Numbered from the stretch's first letter, positions 23,291 to 31,637 are shown. The stretch is 64,000 nt of DNA from Candidatus Coprovivens excrementavium (GCA_944363975.1 CALVVU010000001.1:434001-498000); one strand, 5' to 3'. The notes: generated by a model not told the origin, from the sequence alone. Translations and numbers: made by a program.

Positions 23291-24120
23291 TGATGTATAA
23301 AAGTGAGGAAGAGTTTTTAAAAGCATATAATCCGGAAGATTATGATAGATTAGCGGTTACAACTGATATATTAATTTTAAGTATTAGTGATGAAGTACAA
23401 TCTAACTATCGTAAATCAAGTAAAAAACATATGAGTGTTTTACTTGTTAAAAGAGATGATTATCCTTTCAAAGATAAATGGTGTTTACCTGGTGGTTTTT
23501 TAAAAGTTGATGAAGATTTAGAAGAATGTCCAAAAAGAATATTGAAACAAGAAACGGGATTACATGATATATATTTGGAACAATTATATACTTTTGGATC
23601 TGTTAATAGAGATCCAAGAATGAGAATTATTTCAACTTCGTATATGGCATTAATTGATAAAAATAGACTTACGGATAAATTAAATGAAAATACATCATGG
23701 TTTAATATAAAATATTTTGAAGAAGAGAATAGTGTGTTGGTTGTTTTAGATAATGATAAAGAACAAATTAAATTTAAAATAAAGAAAGAATTAAAAGAAT
23801 TAACTACTGATAGATATAAGTTTAAGATAGAAGAAAATGAAGATTTAGCTTTTGATCATCCTCTAGTTATATGGTCTGGAATAGAAAGACTAAAAAACAA
23901 AGTAAATTATACAGATGTTGTATTTAATATGATGCCTGAGTTATTTGCTTTAGGAGATTTACAACAAGTATATGAAGTTATTTTAAATAAAAAGTTATTA
24001 GATCCAGCTTTTAGAAGAATAATAGCTAATAAAGTTGAAAAGACTGAGTTCGTTCAAAGTGGAGCAGGACATCGCCCTTCAGCATTATTTAGATATAAAA
24101 AAAATGAAGATACTAAGTAA
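23290..24120 (+). CDS. nrtR: NrtR-type Nudix-related regulator of NAD metabolism
   Basis: The 276-residue protein has an N-terminal Nudix-like domain (SVLLVKRDDYPFKDKWCLPGGFLKVDEDLEECPKRILKQETGL, then YLEQLYTFGSVNRDPR). Its C-terminal winged-helix region has FNMMPELFALGDLQQVYEVILNKKLLDPAFRR and a final GHRPSALFRY. This two-domain arrangement is that of NrtR, which represses NAD genes and is released by ADP-ribose. The Nudix box is degraded (RE replaced by RI, EE by QE), consistent with ligand sensing rather than catalysis. The likely targets in this window are the two NAD promoters at 8898 and 14666. Confidence 0.88.
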   Translation: MMYKSEEEFLKAYNPEDYDRLAVTTDILILSISDEVQSNYRKSSKKHMSVLLVKRDDYPFKDKWCLPGGFLKVDEDLEECPKRILKQETGLHDIYLEQLYTFGSVNRDPRMRIISTSYMALIDKNRLTDKLNENTSWFNIKYFEEENSVLVVLDNDKEQIKFKIKKELKELTTDRYKFKIEENEDLAFDHPLVIWSGIERLKNKVNYTDVVFNMMPELFALGDLQQVYEVILNKKLLDPAFRRIIANKVEKTEFVQSGAGHRPSALFRYKKNEDTK

Positions 24121-24133
24121 TTAGTATCTTTTT
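24107..24133. terminator. Bidirectional terminator
   Basis: GATACTAA/TTAGTATC stem around GTAA, with T residues to the right and A residues to the left. It overlaps the nrtR stop and the convergent wall-hydrolase gene end. Confidence 0.85.
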
Positions 24134-24563
24134 AATATATTTCTTTACATGTTCCTGATTCTGGTTTATAAAAGCAATGGTTTTTATATTTACCAGCGAA
24201 TTCTTGACCATACCAAGTATTTTTACAGTTTGTTCCTGGAGAAGGAGCGTAGAACCATAAGGCATGAGTTGCAGGATGATAATATTCGCCATTTAAGACT
24301 CTTTTAGCAAGTGCCTGTTCAGCTGATGTTGAGCGTGATTGAAAAAGAGAACTTTGAGTACCAACAAATTGATTTGGTTGATAAATAACATCGGTTATTG
24401 TACGAACGTCAGAGAAAGTTAAACATGAAGCAATTGCGCGATTTACAACGACATTTCCAACCATAAGCATGCCTAAATTTCCTTCGTTTAAGGCTTCTGC
24501 TCGCATAATACGAGCAAGAAGGTCTAGTTCTTTAGATGTGTAGTTTAATAACATAATATTCAC
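24132..24563 (-). CDS. SleB/CwlJ-type cell wall hydrolase
   Basis: The 143-residue protein is a bare Hydrolase_2 catalytic domain: LLARIMRAEALNEGNLGMLMVGNVVVNRA, the FVGTQ region, HPATHALWFYAP and ending NHCFYKPE. In spore formers such domains degrade cortex peptidoglycan; in others they act in wall turnover. There is no signal peptide or LysM, so it is short for the family and its export is uncertain. It may be released or moonlight in wall remodelling. A trans-wall role is inference. The start at 24563 has aggtgaat upstream on the minus strand. Confidence 0.85.
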   Translation of the reverse strand: MNIMLLNYTSKELDLLARIMRAEALNEGNLGMLMVGNVVVNRAIASCLTFSDVRTITDVIYQPNQFVGTQSSLFQSRSTSAEQALAKRVLNGEYYHPATHALWFYAPSPGTNCKNTWYGQEFAGKYKNHCFYKPESGTCKEIY

Positions 24564-24654
24564 CTATTATATAGTATGTTTTAAATGTAATTATGAAACA
24601 ATAAATACTTGTACAATGAAAAATATGTGATATAATTAAGTTACTTGAGTTTTT

Positions 24655-24728
24655 AGGGGTATAGTTCAATGGTAGAATAACGGTCTCCAAAACCGCTGAT
24701 GTGGGTTCAACTCCTGCTACCCCTGCCA
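24655..24728 (+). tRNA. tRNA-Trp (CCA)
   Basis: Acceptor arms AGGGGTA (24655-24661) and TACCCCT (24718-24724) pair fully, with discriminator G and encoded CCA at 24726-24728. The anticodon loop CTCCAAA holds anticodon CCA (24687-24689). The T arm has GGGTTCAACTC. A -10 TATAAT at 24631-24636 with TTGTAC at 24609-24614 lies upstream. Confidence 0.95.
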
Positions 24729-24737
24729 GTTGTGAAT

Positions 24738-24767
24738 AAAGTCCAAATTATTTTGGACTTTTTTTAT
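24738..24767 (+). terminator. tRNA terminator
   Basis: AAAGTCCAAA/TTTGGACTTT stem followed by T residues, 9 bases after the tRNA. Confidence 0.9.
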
Positions 24768-24821
24768 GTGTTGATGAATTTATTGATTTTTGTGTTATAC
24801 TTTGATTAGGAAATGGGTGAT

Positions 24822-25469
24822 ATGATGAAGAAAAAATTTTTGGTTTTACTATGTTTCTTTCTTTTATTATGTTTAACTGGTTGTGGTAAAATACAATCAA
24901 ATGAAAAAGAGGAAGATACTCAAGAAGAAGTAAAGTACAATTTAAATGATAATATTGAAGTTGTAATTATGACGGAAAGTACAGGTCTTTCTGAATGCTT
25001 CTTTTATATGTTTGCTACTAATTTATCAGATGTTTTTCCTCAAGCTCAGATTGAAAGTGATGGCGATTATCACTATGTAACTTATTGGAGTGGAAGTGCA
25101 GATGATAGAGCGGAAGGAGAAATTGCAGAAGATGATTTAATTGATAATCTTGAATCTTTAAAATTTAATACTGAAAAAGAAAATAATATTGTTAATTTAT
25201 TTAAGGAATATCAGCAAAAAGAATATTTTGGTTTAAATAATGTTACATATAAATTAGAAAATCATAGATTTATGTATTCTTATAATTATTTAGTTTTTAA
25301 AGATGAAAGTATTAAGGCAGATGGTGAAGAGTTTAACGAAAAAGTTAATAAAGCATTAGAAGAATCTATTAGATTTAATGGTCCATGTGGTGGCTTTGAT
25401 TTTGCTAAGGAAGAAATTTTAAATGAAGAATTATGTAACGAATATAATTTAACATGCGATAGATGGTAA
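24822..25469 (+). CDS. Lipoprotein of unknown function
   Basis: The 215-residue product begins with a lysine-rich tip, a hydrophobic stretch (FLVLLCFFLLLCLTG) and a lipobox LTGC, so it should be lipid-anchored outside the cell. The remainder is acidic, with cysteines at SECFF, GPCGGFD, EELCNEYNLTCDRW near the end that could form disulfides. No family was recognised. Two or three ATGs are possible (24813, 24822, 24825); gggtga before 24822 supports the later ones. It is monocistronic between tRNA-Trp and an unrelated gene. Confidence 0.7.
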   Translation: MMKKKFLVLLCFFLLLCLTGCGKIQSNEKEEDTQEEVKYNLNDNIEVVIMTESTGLSECFFYMFATNLSDVFPQAQIESDGDYHYVTYWSGSADDRAEGEIAEDDLIDNLESLKFNTEKENNIVNLFKEYQQKEYFGLNNVTYKLENHRFMYSYNYLVFKDESIKADGEEFNEKVNKALEESIRFNGPCGGFDFAKEEILNEELCNEYNLTCDRW

Positions 25470-25574
25470 TTTCTATTTAATAGTAGAATAATGATGTTTT
25501 TAAAATATTTTTAATCTATTTTTTTATAGATGTGCTATACTAAGGATTATTAGATTTTTGTGAGGTGGTTTTGA

Positions 25575-26021
25575 GTGAAATCTGTTGTTAGAGAATGGTT
25601 AAGTAGTGATAATATTTCTTGGAAACAACAAACAGTAGTTTTGTCTTCATTAAGAGGATGTGATGGTCAGTCAAAATATGATTTATCTAAGAAATTAACT
25701 CGTCAACTTAGAAGTGCTATTTTATATAATGCAGCAGCTAAGGATACGACATTTATGAGAGATACAATGACTTTAGAAGAGGTAAGAAAGTTAGCTGAAG
25801 ATAGTGATAAATATCCTATTCATTACTATATGCATGCATGTCATGCTTGTGAAATTATTGGCTTTAAACATCCAGATGAAAAAATAAGGGAATGGTTTAA
25901 TGGTGCTTATTTAATTATGGTTGATGCGTTACATTTAAAGCCTGAAACAGAAGAAGAATGTGATTATCGATTAAGAGATGGTGTTAATACGCCTTTTACT
26001 GAGATTGAAGAAGAAAATTAG
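25575..26021 (+). CDS. Unknown 148-residue protein
   Basis: Not recognised. It starts at GTG 25575 behind gaggtggtt. The soluble, largely helical product has the sequence VVREWLSSDNISWKQQTVVLSSLRGCDG at the N-terminus and a His/Cys-rich middle (HYYMHACHACEIIGFKHP) that could bind metal. It carries no membrane segment. It lies alone between terminators, so the context gives no function. The N-terminal pattern resembles small phage-derived proteins of gut Firmicutes; weak evidence. Confidence 0.7.
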   Translation: MKSVVREWLSSDNISWKQQTVVLSSLRGCDGQSKYDLSKKLTRQLRSAILYNAAAKDTTFMRDTMTLEEVRKLAEDSDKYPIHYYMHACHACEIIGFKHPDEKIREWFNGAYLIMVDALHLKPETEEECDYRLRDGVNTPFTEIEEEN

Positions 26022-26042
26022 GTTATATAATTTTCTTTTTTA
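26010..26042 (+). terminator. Rho-independent terminator overlapping a stop codon
   Basis: AGAAAATTA/TAATTTTCT stem plus T residues. The preceding gene's TAG lies at 26019-26021, inside the hairpin. Confidence 0.8.
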
Positions 26043-26083
26043 TTTATGATTAATTTGATATAATTTAGCAAAGGAGGGATATT

Positions 26084-26338
26084 ATGAAATGTCCAGTTTG
26101 TAAAGATGTAACTTTATTAATGTCTGAAAAAAGAGGAGTTGAAATCGATTATTGTCCAGAATGTCGAGGAATATGGCTTGATCGTGGGGAATTAGAAAAA
26201 ATAATTGAAAAAGAAGATAACTTTGTACAATCAAATAATGATTCACAAAATAAAACAAACGAAAATGAGAAATATAACTCTAAGAAGAAGAGAAAAGAAT
26301 CTTTTCTAGGGGAGATATTTGATATATTTGGTGATTAG
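26084..26338 (+). CDS. TFIIB-type zinc-ribbon protein
   Basis: The 84-residue product matches the zf-TFIIB family: CPVCKD...YCPECRGIWLDRGELEKII, with two CxxC knuckles (Cys3/6 and the pair about 26/29) for one zinc ion. A charged tail of Asn, Lys and Glu follows and ends with a short hydrophobic patch. Proteins of this family are common in bacteria but lack a defined function. ATG 26084 has aaggaggg upstream. A terminator follows at 26343. Confidence 0.88.
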   Translation: MKCPVCKDVTLLMSEKRGVEIDYCPECRGIWLDRGELEKIIEKEDNFVQSNNDSQNKTNENEKYNSKKKRKESFLGEIFDIFGD

Positions 26339-26342
26339 TTTT

Positions 26343-26370
26343 AATAGGTAAATTTGCCTATTTTTTTTAT
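26343..26370 (+). terminator. Rho-independent terminator
   Basis: AATAGGTAAA pairs with TTTGCCTATT (one G-U) and a T run follows. Confidence 0.8.
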
Positions 26371-26405
26371 TGTTGCTATAATTAAATCAGATGGGGGTAT
26401 TGGTT

Positions 26406-27227
26406 ATGTTAGATGAAAGATATGAAATGCAAAAATTAATGTTTGAAGCTTATAAAGGTAGAAGACCTAATAAAGTAGATAATGTTAAAATTAGAGTATC
26501 TGTTTTTTATAATTATTTAAAAGAAAGATTGACAGAAACAGCAGCAGTAGTAACTGGACGTAAGCTAGCTAATAATAAAGAGTATGAAGGTGCTCCTCGT
26601 GTTAGTCAACAGGTTGTCGAAGAAAATCCACGTCGTTGGATAATTGAAGAGTGTGTACCAGCTTGTCAAATATTATGGGATAAAAATATCTATACATTTA
26701 TGTGTAGTGATGGTATAGATAATGATTCTTGGATAGAATTAGAAATAGACTGCTTATCTGAAGAAAATAAAGCTATATTAGAACAAATTAAAGAAGAATA
26801 TGTGTGTTTTCCTTATCATCCAGGATGTTTAAGTATTTTAGTAAAAGGAAAAGGAAGAAAAGCTCAAGAAGAATTAATTAATATGGCTAATAGATTTGTT
26901 ATGCAAGATGTACCAAGTAAACATGCTACTAGTACGATGAAGGAAATTTATATGAAATGTGGTTGTCGTAAAGAAATTGATAATCCAGATTATACGCCAT
27001 TAGAAGAGCAACTTGCTAATTTTTCTATTGATAATTGGGGTAAAGAGATAGAAAGTCCTACAATAATTGTATTTGATCCTACTAAAGTTACTAAGAGCGA
27101 CGATGAATATTTAGAAGAAGTTGGAGCTATTGTAGATGAAGATACAGGTGTAATATATAAAAATCAATTTCATTATAATAAACATTTAAATTATATTAAT
27201 AGCTTGAGTAGAGGAATAAAAAAATAA
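26406..27227 (+). CDS. Unknown 273-residue protein with conserved cysteines
   Basis: Not recognised. The ATG at 26406 has gggggt at 26393-26398; the ATG at 26391 lacks a site. The product is soluble, with several cysteines in spaced motifs (EECVPACQILW, FMCSDG, VCFPYHPGCL, MKCGCRKEI), possibly a metal site or disulfides. The segment NDSWIELEIDCLSEENKAILEQIKEEYVCFPYHPG looks like a compact alpha/beta domain. It lies between two terminators and shows no operon partner. Confidence 0.7.
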   Translation: MLDERYEMQKLMFEAYKGRRPNKVDNVKIRVSVFYNYLKERLTETAAVVTGRKLANNKEYEGAPRVSQQVVEENPRRWIIEECVPACQILWDKNIYTFMCSDGIDNDSWIELEIDCLSEENKAILEQIKEEYVCFPYHPGCLSILVKGKGRKAQEELINMANRFVMQDVPSKHATSTMKEIYMKCGCRKEIDNPDYTPLEEQLANFSIDNWGKEIESPTIIVFDPTKVTKSDDEYLEEVGAIVDEDTGVIYKNQFHYNKHLNYINSLSRGIKK

Positions 27228-27250
27228 ATACAAAATGTATTTATTTTTTT
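27222..27250. terminator. Bidirectional terminator
   Basis: AATAAATACA/TGTATTTATT around AAA, with A residues before and T residues after. It serves the gene ending at 27227 (+) and the remnant ending at 27241 (-). Confidence 0.85.
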
Positions 27251-27421
27251 ATTGGAAGAGAATTTGAAATAGAATCTGAATTAATCATTTCTTTTAATTC
27301 ATTCAAATTAATATTTTCAGCAAATGTTGGTTCAGTTATACGATTGTTTAGAATTTTAGTTTTTATCTGATTATAAATTTCTAATGTTGGTAATTAATTG
27401 TTTCAATTGTTCGTTTGTCAT
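27241..27421 (-). pseudogene. Small frameshifted gene remnant
   Basis: On the minus strand, ATG at 27421 is preceded by aggtgat and a TATAAT-like -10, so a gene start is credible. The frame reads MTNEQLKQLI and then hits TAA after 16 codons. In a shifted frame coding resumes as PTLEIYNQIKTKILNN and continues to TAA at 27241-27243, about 60 residues in all. A single-base indel near 27391 would explain it. The product is unrecognised; it lies between the gene ending 27227 and the WXG-like cluster. Confidence 0.5.
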
Positions 27422-27516
27422 ACTATCACCTATGTTAATTATAGCAAAATTTTGTTACTTTTATATAAAATAAAAGTTGATTATGATATAATAATAATTA
27501 AATAGAGGGTGACTAT

Positions 27517-28569
27517 ATGAGTGGTATTGTTAAAGTAAATAAAGATGGATTAAGTAGTAGTGCAGCTAATATAAATAATTATGTAACTACATTAAGTAGT
27601 ACTATCTCTTCGTTAAATAGTACGTTATCTTCTATACCTTCACATAGTAAATTTAGTAGTGTTACGTCTAAGGCAAGTTTAATTGCAAGTAGTTTAAAGG
27701 CTTTAGAAAATGATATGAAGAATGTTTCAACTAATATTAAAACTTATATAGATAGTTTAACTGAAATAGATGGCGAAAATATAACTGATATAGAGTTTTC
27801 TGATAGTACGAAAGCTATTGATACTAGTGGAGTAACAGGTACTTCTAATAGTTGGACTGGTATTTCTTCAAGTAATAATTATTATAGTGGTAATTCTAAT
27901 AATGGAACATATACTTATTCTTATAGTTCTAGTCCTGGGGGAACTACAATATATTCATCTCCTTCTGTTTCAACTAATTGGGGAACTGTTGATACTTCAA
28001 AAGCGTTTCCTGGTAAAGAGTATAATTATGATGGAATTGAGGAATATATTGCTGATTTAAAAGGAACTACTATTACATTACCTTTAGGTTTAGGAAGTGT
28101 TCATACATATATGGGTTGGCAATGTATTACAGCAACAAGTTCTACACAATATAAATTACGTGAAGTAGCTGGTATGAAATTTGATGAAGATGGCTTTGCT
28201 AAGATTGGTGATCGTTATGTTGTTGCTACAACTACAACTTTTGGTAAAGTTGGTGATTATATTGATGTATATCAAGAAGATGGAACTGTTATAAAATGTG
28301 TAATTGGTGATATTAAGAATCAAAATGATGCAGGCTGTAATGAATGGGGACATAATAATGGACAATGTGTACTTGAATTTGTAGTTGATAAAAATTCTTG
28401 GTATGGAACTAATAAGACGGTTAATGGAATTCATCCTGAATTTAACAAGAATATTACTAAGATAGTAAATAAAGGTAATTATTTTGATTTGATTCAAACA
28501 GATGCTGCTAAAATAGATAATAATAGTACTGATAGTGAAGTACAGGAAGATAATAGTGATAATGAATAG
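27517..28569 (+). CDS. WXG-like helical N-terminus with a C-terminal beta-rich domain
   Basis: The 350-residue product starts with about 90 residues of Ser/Thr-rich amphipathic helix that resemble ESX/WXG100-type secretion partners, but no W-x-G was seen. A Ser/Asn/Tyr-rich linker (about 105-170) follows. The C-terminal domain (about 185-325), with GWQCITATSSTQYKLREVAGMKF, DRYVVATTTTFGKVGDYIDVY and NDAGCNEWGHNNGQCVLEFVVD, resembles small beta-barrel (3D/RlpA- or phage-tail-like) wall-binding or lytic domains. It starts the four-gene cluster with agagggtgac upstream. Secretion by a type VII-like route is inference; no such machinery is in this window. Confidence 0.65.
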   Translation: MSGIVKVNKDGLSSSAANINNYVTTLSSTISSLNSTLSSIPSHSKFSSVTSKASLIASSLKALENDMKNVSTNIKTYIDSLTEIDGENITDIEFSDSTKAIDTSGVTGTSNSWTGISSSNNYYSGNSNNGTYTYSYSSSPGGTTIYSSPSVSTNWGTVDTSKAFPGKEYNYDGIEEYIADLKGTTITLPLGLGSVHTYMGWQCITATSSTQYKLREVAGMKFDEDGFAKIGDRYVVATTTTFGKVGDYIDVYQEDGTVIKCVIGDIKNQNDAGCNEWGHNNGQCVLEFVVDKNSWYGTNKTVNGIHPEFNKNITKIVNKGNYFDLIQTDAAKIDNNSTDSEVQEDNSDNE

Positions 28570-28580
28570 GAGAAATAATG

Positions 28581-28868
28581 ATGGCAAGTCAATTTTTGTA
28601 TGATGATAGTGGAGTTAATTCAACAATAAGCGATGTTAATTCTTCTTTAACAGATTATAAAAATAGTATAAGTAGTTTGGAAAATTTGATATCAAATATG
28701 GAATCGTCATCTGCTTGGAAAGATGAAGCATTAAAAACATCTTTTATAGCATCTGCTAAAGCTTACTTAGAATCTTATAAAAATTTTTCAACAGGAATAG
28801 AAAACTATGTTACAGCTTTGAGTACCAAAGCTAATAATATTAATGATCATGAGAATAACTTTTCATGA
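28581..28868 (+). CDS. WXG100-like small helical protein
   Basis: The 95-residue product has the two-helix ESX layout: an N-terminal helix rich in Ser/Asn/Asp, a turn with SSAWKDEALKTSF (W-K-D where WXG proteins have W-x-G) and a C-terminal helix (SYKNFSTGIENYVTALSTKAN). ATG 28581 is behind aggag at 28568-28572; the adjacent ATG 28578 is equally possible. The stop is TGA. Such proteins form dimers exported by type VII systems in Gram-positives. It lies 11 bases after the previous gene in a tight cluster. Confidence 0.65.
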   Translation: MASQFLYDDSGVNSTISDVNSSLTDYKNSISSLENLISNMESSSAWKDEALKTSFIASAKAYLESYKNFSTGIENYVTALSTKANNINDHENNFS

Positions 28869-28886
28869 GTTAAAGGAGAGATGAGA

Positions 28887-29849
28887 ATGTCTTATTCTGG
28901 ATATGCTTCTAAAATAGAAAGTTCTAAAGGTAATTTAGATAGTAATCTTTCAAATATTGAAAGTATAGATTTTGCTTCTGTTTGGGAAGGAAGTGCAGCT
29001 ACTAAACAAATTAGTAATATTGAAAATATTATGAGTTCTTTTGATGTTCAATCTGGTCAATTATCTAGTTTAGCTAATGCTTTAAATTTGATAGATGAAT
29101 ATGATAATGCAAAGCAAAGATATGATAACGCTTTAAGTAATAGAAATGAATTAAATACAGAAGCTGATAATTATAGTGATAATTATAATAGATATACCGG
29201 TATTATGAATGATGCAAGTACAGAAATGACTAATTTAGAAAGTCAAATAGATAGTTTATTAGGAAGTATTAGTGAGAGTTATTCATCTAATATAACTGTT
29301 ATACCAGCAACACCTCTTACACCAACTACTGATGCAATAAGTAATATTAATTCGATATCAGCTTCATTTGGAACATCTTTTGACTTAAGTAATACAGTAG
29401 TTTCATCAGGTGCTGGTAACTTTAGTAAAGAGCCTAATTTTTCTAATACAGCTGCATGGATTTCAGAAAATCCTTATGCTGCTAATTATATGGGGCAATG
29501 TACATGGTTTGCATGGGGAAGATTTTATGAAATGTACGGATATAGTCCTGGATTTACTGGTAATGGTTATGAATGTGTTGGACAACTTTTAAATGCGCAT
29601 GGGGATAAATTTTATAAATCTTCAACACCAGTACCTGGAGCTGTTTTTTCGACAAATGGAGTAACGAGAAATCATGTTGGAATAATTATTGATGTTAATG
29701 GTGATACTTTGACAATTCAAGATGGTAATTATGACGGACATAATAATGGTTGGGATACTGCTCAAAGTGATTGGGGAACTTGGACAGCATCTTTAAGTGA
29801 ATTTCAAGCAAAAATGGGTGGTAATGTTGTTTTTGCTAATCCTAGATAA
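28887..29849 (+). CDS. WXG100-type protein fused to a CHAP amidase/endopeptidase domain
   Basis: ATG 28887 is chosen because aaggagag (28873-28880) lies 6-8 bases away; ATG 28881 sits directly on the site. Residues about 1-100 form the helical WXG-type head, with WEG at residues 33-35. A linker with threonine and serine follows. Residues about 190-320 form a CHAP domain: catalytic Cys205 in MGQCTWFAWG, His263 in TRNHVGIIID and a later acidic/Asn residue in IQDGNYDG. CHAP enzymes cleave peptidoglycan cross-links. An ESX-like head joined to a wall hydrolase suggests either a wall-modifying export partner or an antibacterial effector. Confidence 0.82.
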   Translation: MSYSGYASKIESSKGNLDSNLSNIESIDFASVWEGSAATKQISNIENIMSSFDVQSGQLSSLANALNLIDEYDNAKQRYDNALSNRNELNTEADNYSDNYNRYTGIMNDASTEMTNLESQIDSLLGSISESYSSNITVIPATPLTPTTDAISNINSISASFGTSFDLSNTVVSSGAGNFSKEPNFSNTAAWISENPYAANYMGQCTWFAWGRFYEMYGYSPGFTGNGYECVGQLLNAHGDKFYKSSTPVPGAVFSTNGVTRNHVGIIIDVNGDTLTIQDGNYDGHNNGWDTAQSDWGTWTASLSEFQAKMGGNVVFANPR

Positions 29850-29862
29850 ATGAGGTGATATT

Positions 29863-30123
29863 ATGGCACAAGTGTATGTTGATAGTTCAGCAATGGAAGA
29901 TTGGAAAAGTCAGATGGAAAAAATTAATACAGATTGTATTGCAGCAATAGAAGAGATAGAAAGTTCAATAAAAAGTTTAAATTCTAGTTTTCAAGGATCT
30001 TATGCTGATTCATATACAGAATCATTTTCATCTTTTACTAATAAAGTAAAAGAGAGTCATCAAGCAATGAGCGATTTTAGTGGATTTTTAAATACAATTG
30101 TAAATGTGATGAATGGACAATAA
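29863..30123 (+). CDS. WXG100-family small protein
   Basis: The 86-residue product has the length and two-helix pattern of WXG100 proteins: N-terminal helix (EDWKSQMEKINTDCIAAIEEIESSIKSLNSS), turn FQG (in place of WxG) and C-terminal helix (SYTESFSSFTNKVKESHQAMSDFSGFLNTIVNVM). It follows the CHAP fusion by 13 bases and closes the cluster. ATG 29863 has aggtgata upstream. It may be the dimer partner of the WXG heads encoded just before it. Confidence 0.82.
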   Translation: MAQVYVDSSAMEDWKSQMEKINTDCIAAIEEIESSIKSLNSSFQGSYADSYTESFSSFTNKVKESHQAMSDFSGFLNTIVNVMNGQ

Positions 30124-30154
30124 ATATTTCATATAGTATATGAAATATTTTTTT
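30122..30154 (+). terminator. Rho-independent terminator
   Basis: AAATATTTCATA/TATGAAATATTT stem with a T run ends the WXG cluster. Confidence 0.85.
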
Positions 30155-30180
30155 GTTAAAATAATTTTAGGAGTGATTTT

Positions 30181-31122
30181 GTGAAAGTACTATTATTTAG
30201 CCATATTCAAGATATAGATGGCATGGGAAGTGTTATATTAGGTGAGCTTGCTTTTACATCTTTGGATTATGTTTTATGTAAAACTTTTGAAGTAACTGAT
30301 ATTGTATCTTCTTATTATGATAAAGGCGAATTGTATAATTATGATTACGTTTATATAACAGACTTGTGTATAAAAGAACCATTATTAGGTAAAATTGATA
30401 AAGATGAAAAATTAAATGGTAAGATATTGGTGTTTGATCATCATATTACAGAGATACAAGAAGGTAATGATAAATATAATTTTGTTAATATAATTGTTGA
30501 AAATGAAAAGGGTAAAACTTGTGGAACTAGTTTATTTTATGATTATTTGTTAAGACAAGGTTATTTAAAGAAAAATGAAACACTAGATCAATTTGTTGAG
30601 TTAACAAGACAACATGATACTTGGGAATGGAAAACAAAATATAATAATCCTTTAGCAAGAGATTTATATATATTATTTGGGGAATTAGGATATGAAGAAT
30701 ATTTGAATATATGGAGAAAGATTGTTAGAAATAATAAAGGAATAATTTTTAGTTCTGAAGAGCAAAAGGTAATAGATGATTATAATAAAAAATTTAATAA
30801 TGATATTAAGTTTATTTTAGATAATATGAAACCTTATGTACTTAGTATTGATGATGAAAAATATAAAATAGGTTTTATTAAATGTCCTTACAAATATCGA
30901 AATGATATTAATGAATTGGTAAAAGATAATAATAAACAGGATGTTGATTTAATTGGAATGATATTTACTGATATGGATACTGTTTCTTATCGTTTGGTAA
31001 AAAATAAAGATGCATCGAAAGTAGCAGTATATTTTGGTGGAAAAGGACATCGTGATGCTTCTTCTAATTTGAAAGATAATTATAAATTTAAGAAGGTATT
31101 AGAAGATATTGGAGAGATATAA
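30181..31122 (+). CDS. DHH-family phosphoesterase
   Basis: The 313-residue protein has the DHH metal motifs SHIQDIDGMGS, YITDLCI, LVFDHHITE and, in the C-terminal DHHA1-like part, GGKGHRDASS. These are typical of NrnA/NrnB/RecJ-like enzymes that hydrolyse small oligonucleotides or cyclic dinucleotides. The start is GTG 30181 after aggagtgatttt. Length and motifs resemble NrnB-type nano-RNases, but the target is not determined. Two acetyltransferase genes follow with stop-start overlaps. Confidence 0.85.
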   Translation: MKVLLFSHIQDIDGMGSVILGELAFTSLDYVLCKTFEVTDIVSSYYDKGELYNYDYVYITDLCIKEPLLGKIDKDEKLNGKILVFDHHITEIQEGNDKYNFVNIIVENEKGKTCGTSLFYDYLLRQGYLKKNETLDQFVELTRQHDTWEWKTKYNNPLARDLYILFGELGYEEYLNIWRKIVRNNKGIIFSSEEQKVIDDYNKKFNNDIKFILDNMKPYVLSIDDEKYKIGFIKCPYKYRNDINELVKDNNKQDVDLIGMIFTDMDTVSYRLVKNKDASKVAVYFGGKGHRDASSNLKDNYKFKKVLEDIGEI

Positions 31123-31637
31123 TGGATTATTTTATTAGATTGGCTGAAGATAAAGATTGTAGAATATTAGCATATTTAAAAAAAGATATATGGGAAACTA
31201 CATATAGAGGAATATATCCGGATGTAAAGTTTAATGCTTATGATTATAATAAAGAGGAAGATAAATTTAGAAATATTGTTAATAATAGTGAAGTTGATTT
31301 ATATGTTGTTATTGTTAATGATGAAATTGTCGGATATATGTCGTTTGGTAAACCATTACGTCCATTTCGTGATTATGAACAAGATATAAGTTTGTTTTAT
31401 TTAAAGAAAGATATTCAGCATAAAGGGATAGGACGAGATTTATTTTCGTTAGCTTATGAATCTATAAAATTTAAAGGTTATAATAAGTTTTTTATATCAT
31501 GTAATAAGTATAATGTTGATGCACGTTTATTTTATGAAAAAATGGGTGGCATAATAGTTTTTGAAGATGAAGATAACGAAGATAAATCTTTACCACAAGT
31601 TAAATTTAATTTTGATATAAGGAGAAATGAATTATGA
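31122..31637 (+). CDS. GNAT acetyltransferase
   Basis: The 171-residue protein has the GNAT fold pattern: VIVNDEIVGYMSFG (beta4), LFYLKKDIQHKGIGRDLFSLAYE with the acetyl-CoA pyrophosphate loop (KGIGRD, Q/RxxGxG/A-like) and ARLFYEKMGG near the end. The stop is TGA, overlapping the ATG of the next gene by ATGA, and its own ATG overlaps the DHH-gene TAA. The acceptor substrate is unknown. Confidence 0.85.
   Translation: MDYFIRLAEDKDCRILAYLKKDIWETTYRGIYPDVKFNAYDYNKEEDKFRNIVNNSEVDLYVVIVNDEIVGYMSFGKPLRPFRDYEQDISLFYLKKDIQHKGIGRDLFSLAYESIKFKGYNKFFISCNKYNVDARLFYEKMGGIIVFEDEDNEDKSLPQVKFNFDIRRNEL

Noticed and set aside
28156-28587. Minus-strand ORF opposite the first WXG-like gene
   Set aside because: Ile/Phe/Tyr-rich shadow frame of a clear plus-strand gene with a good start; no independent signals.
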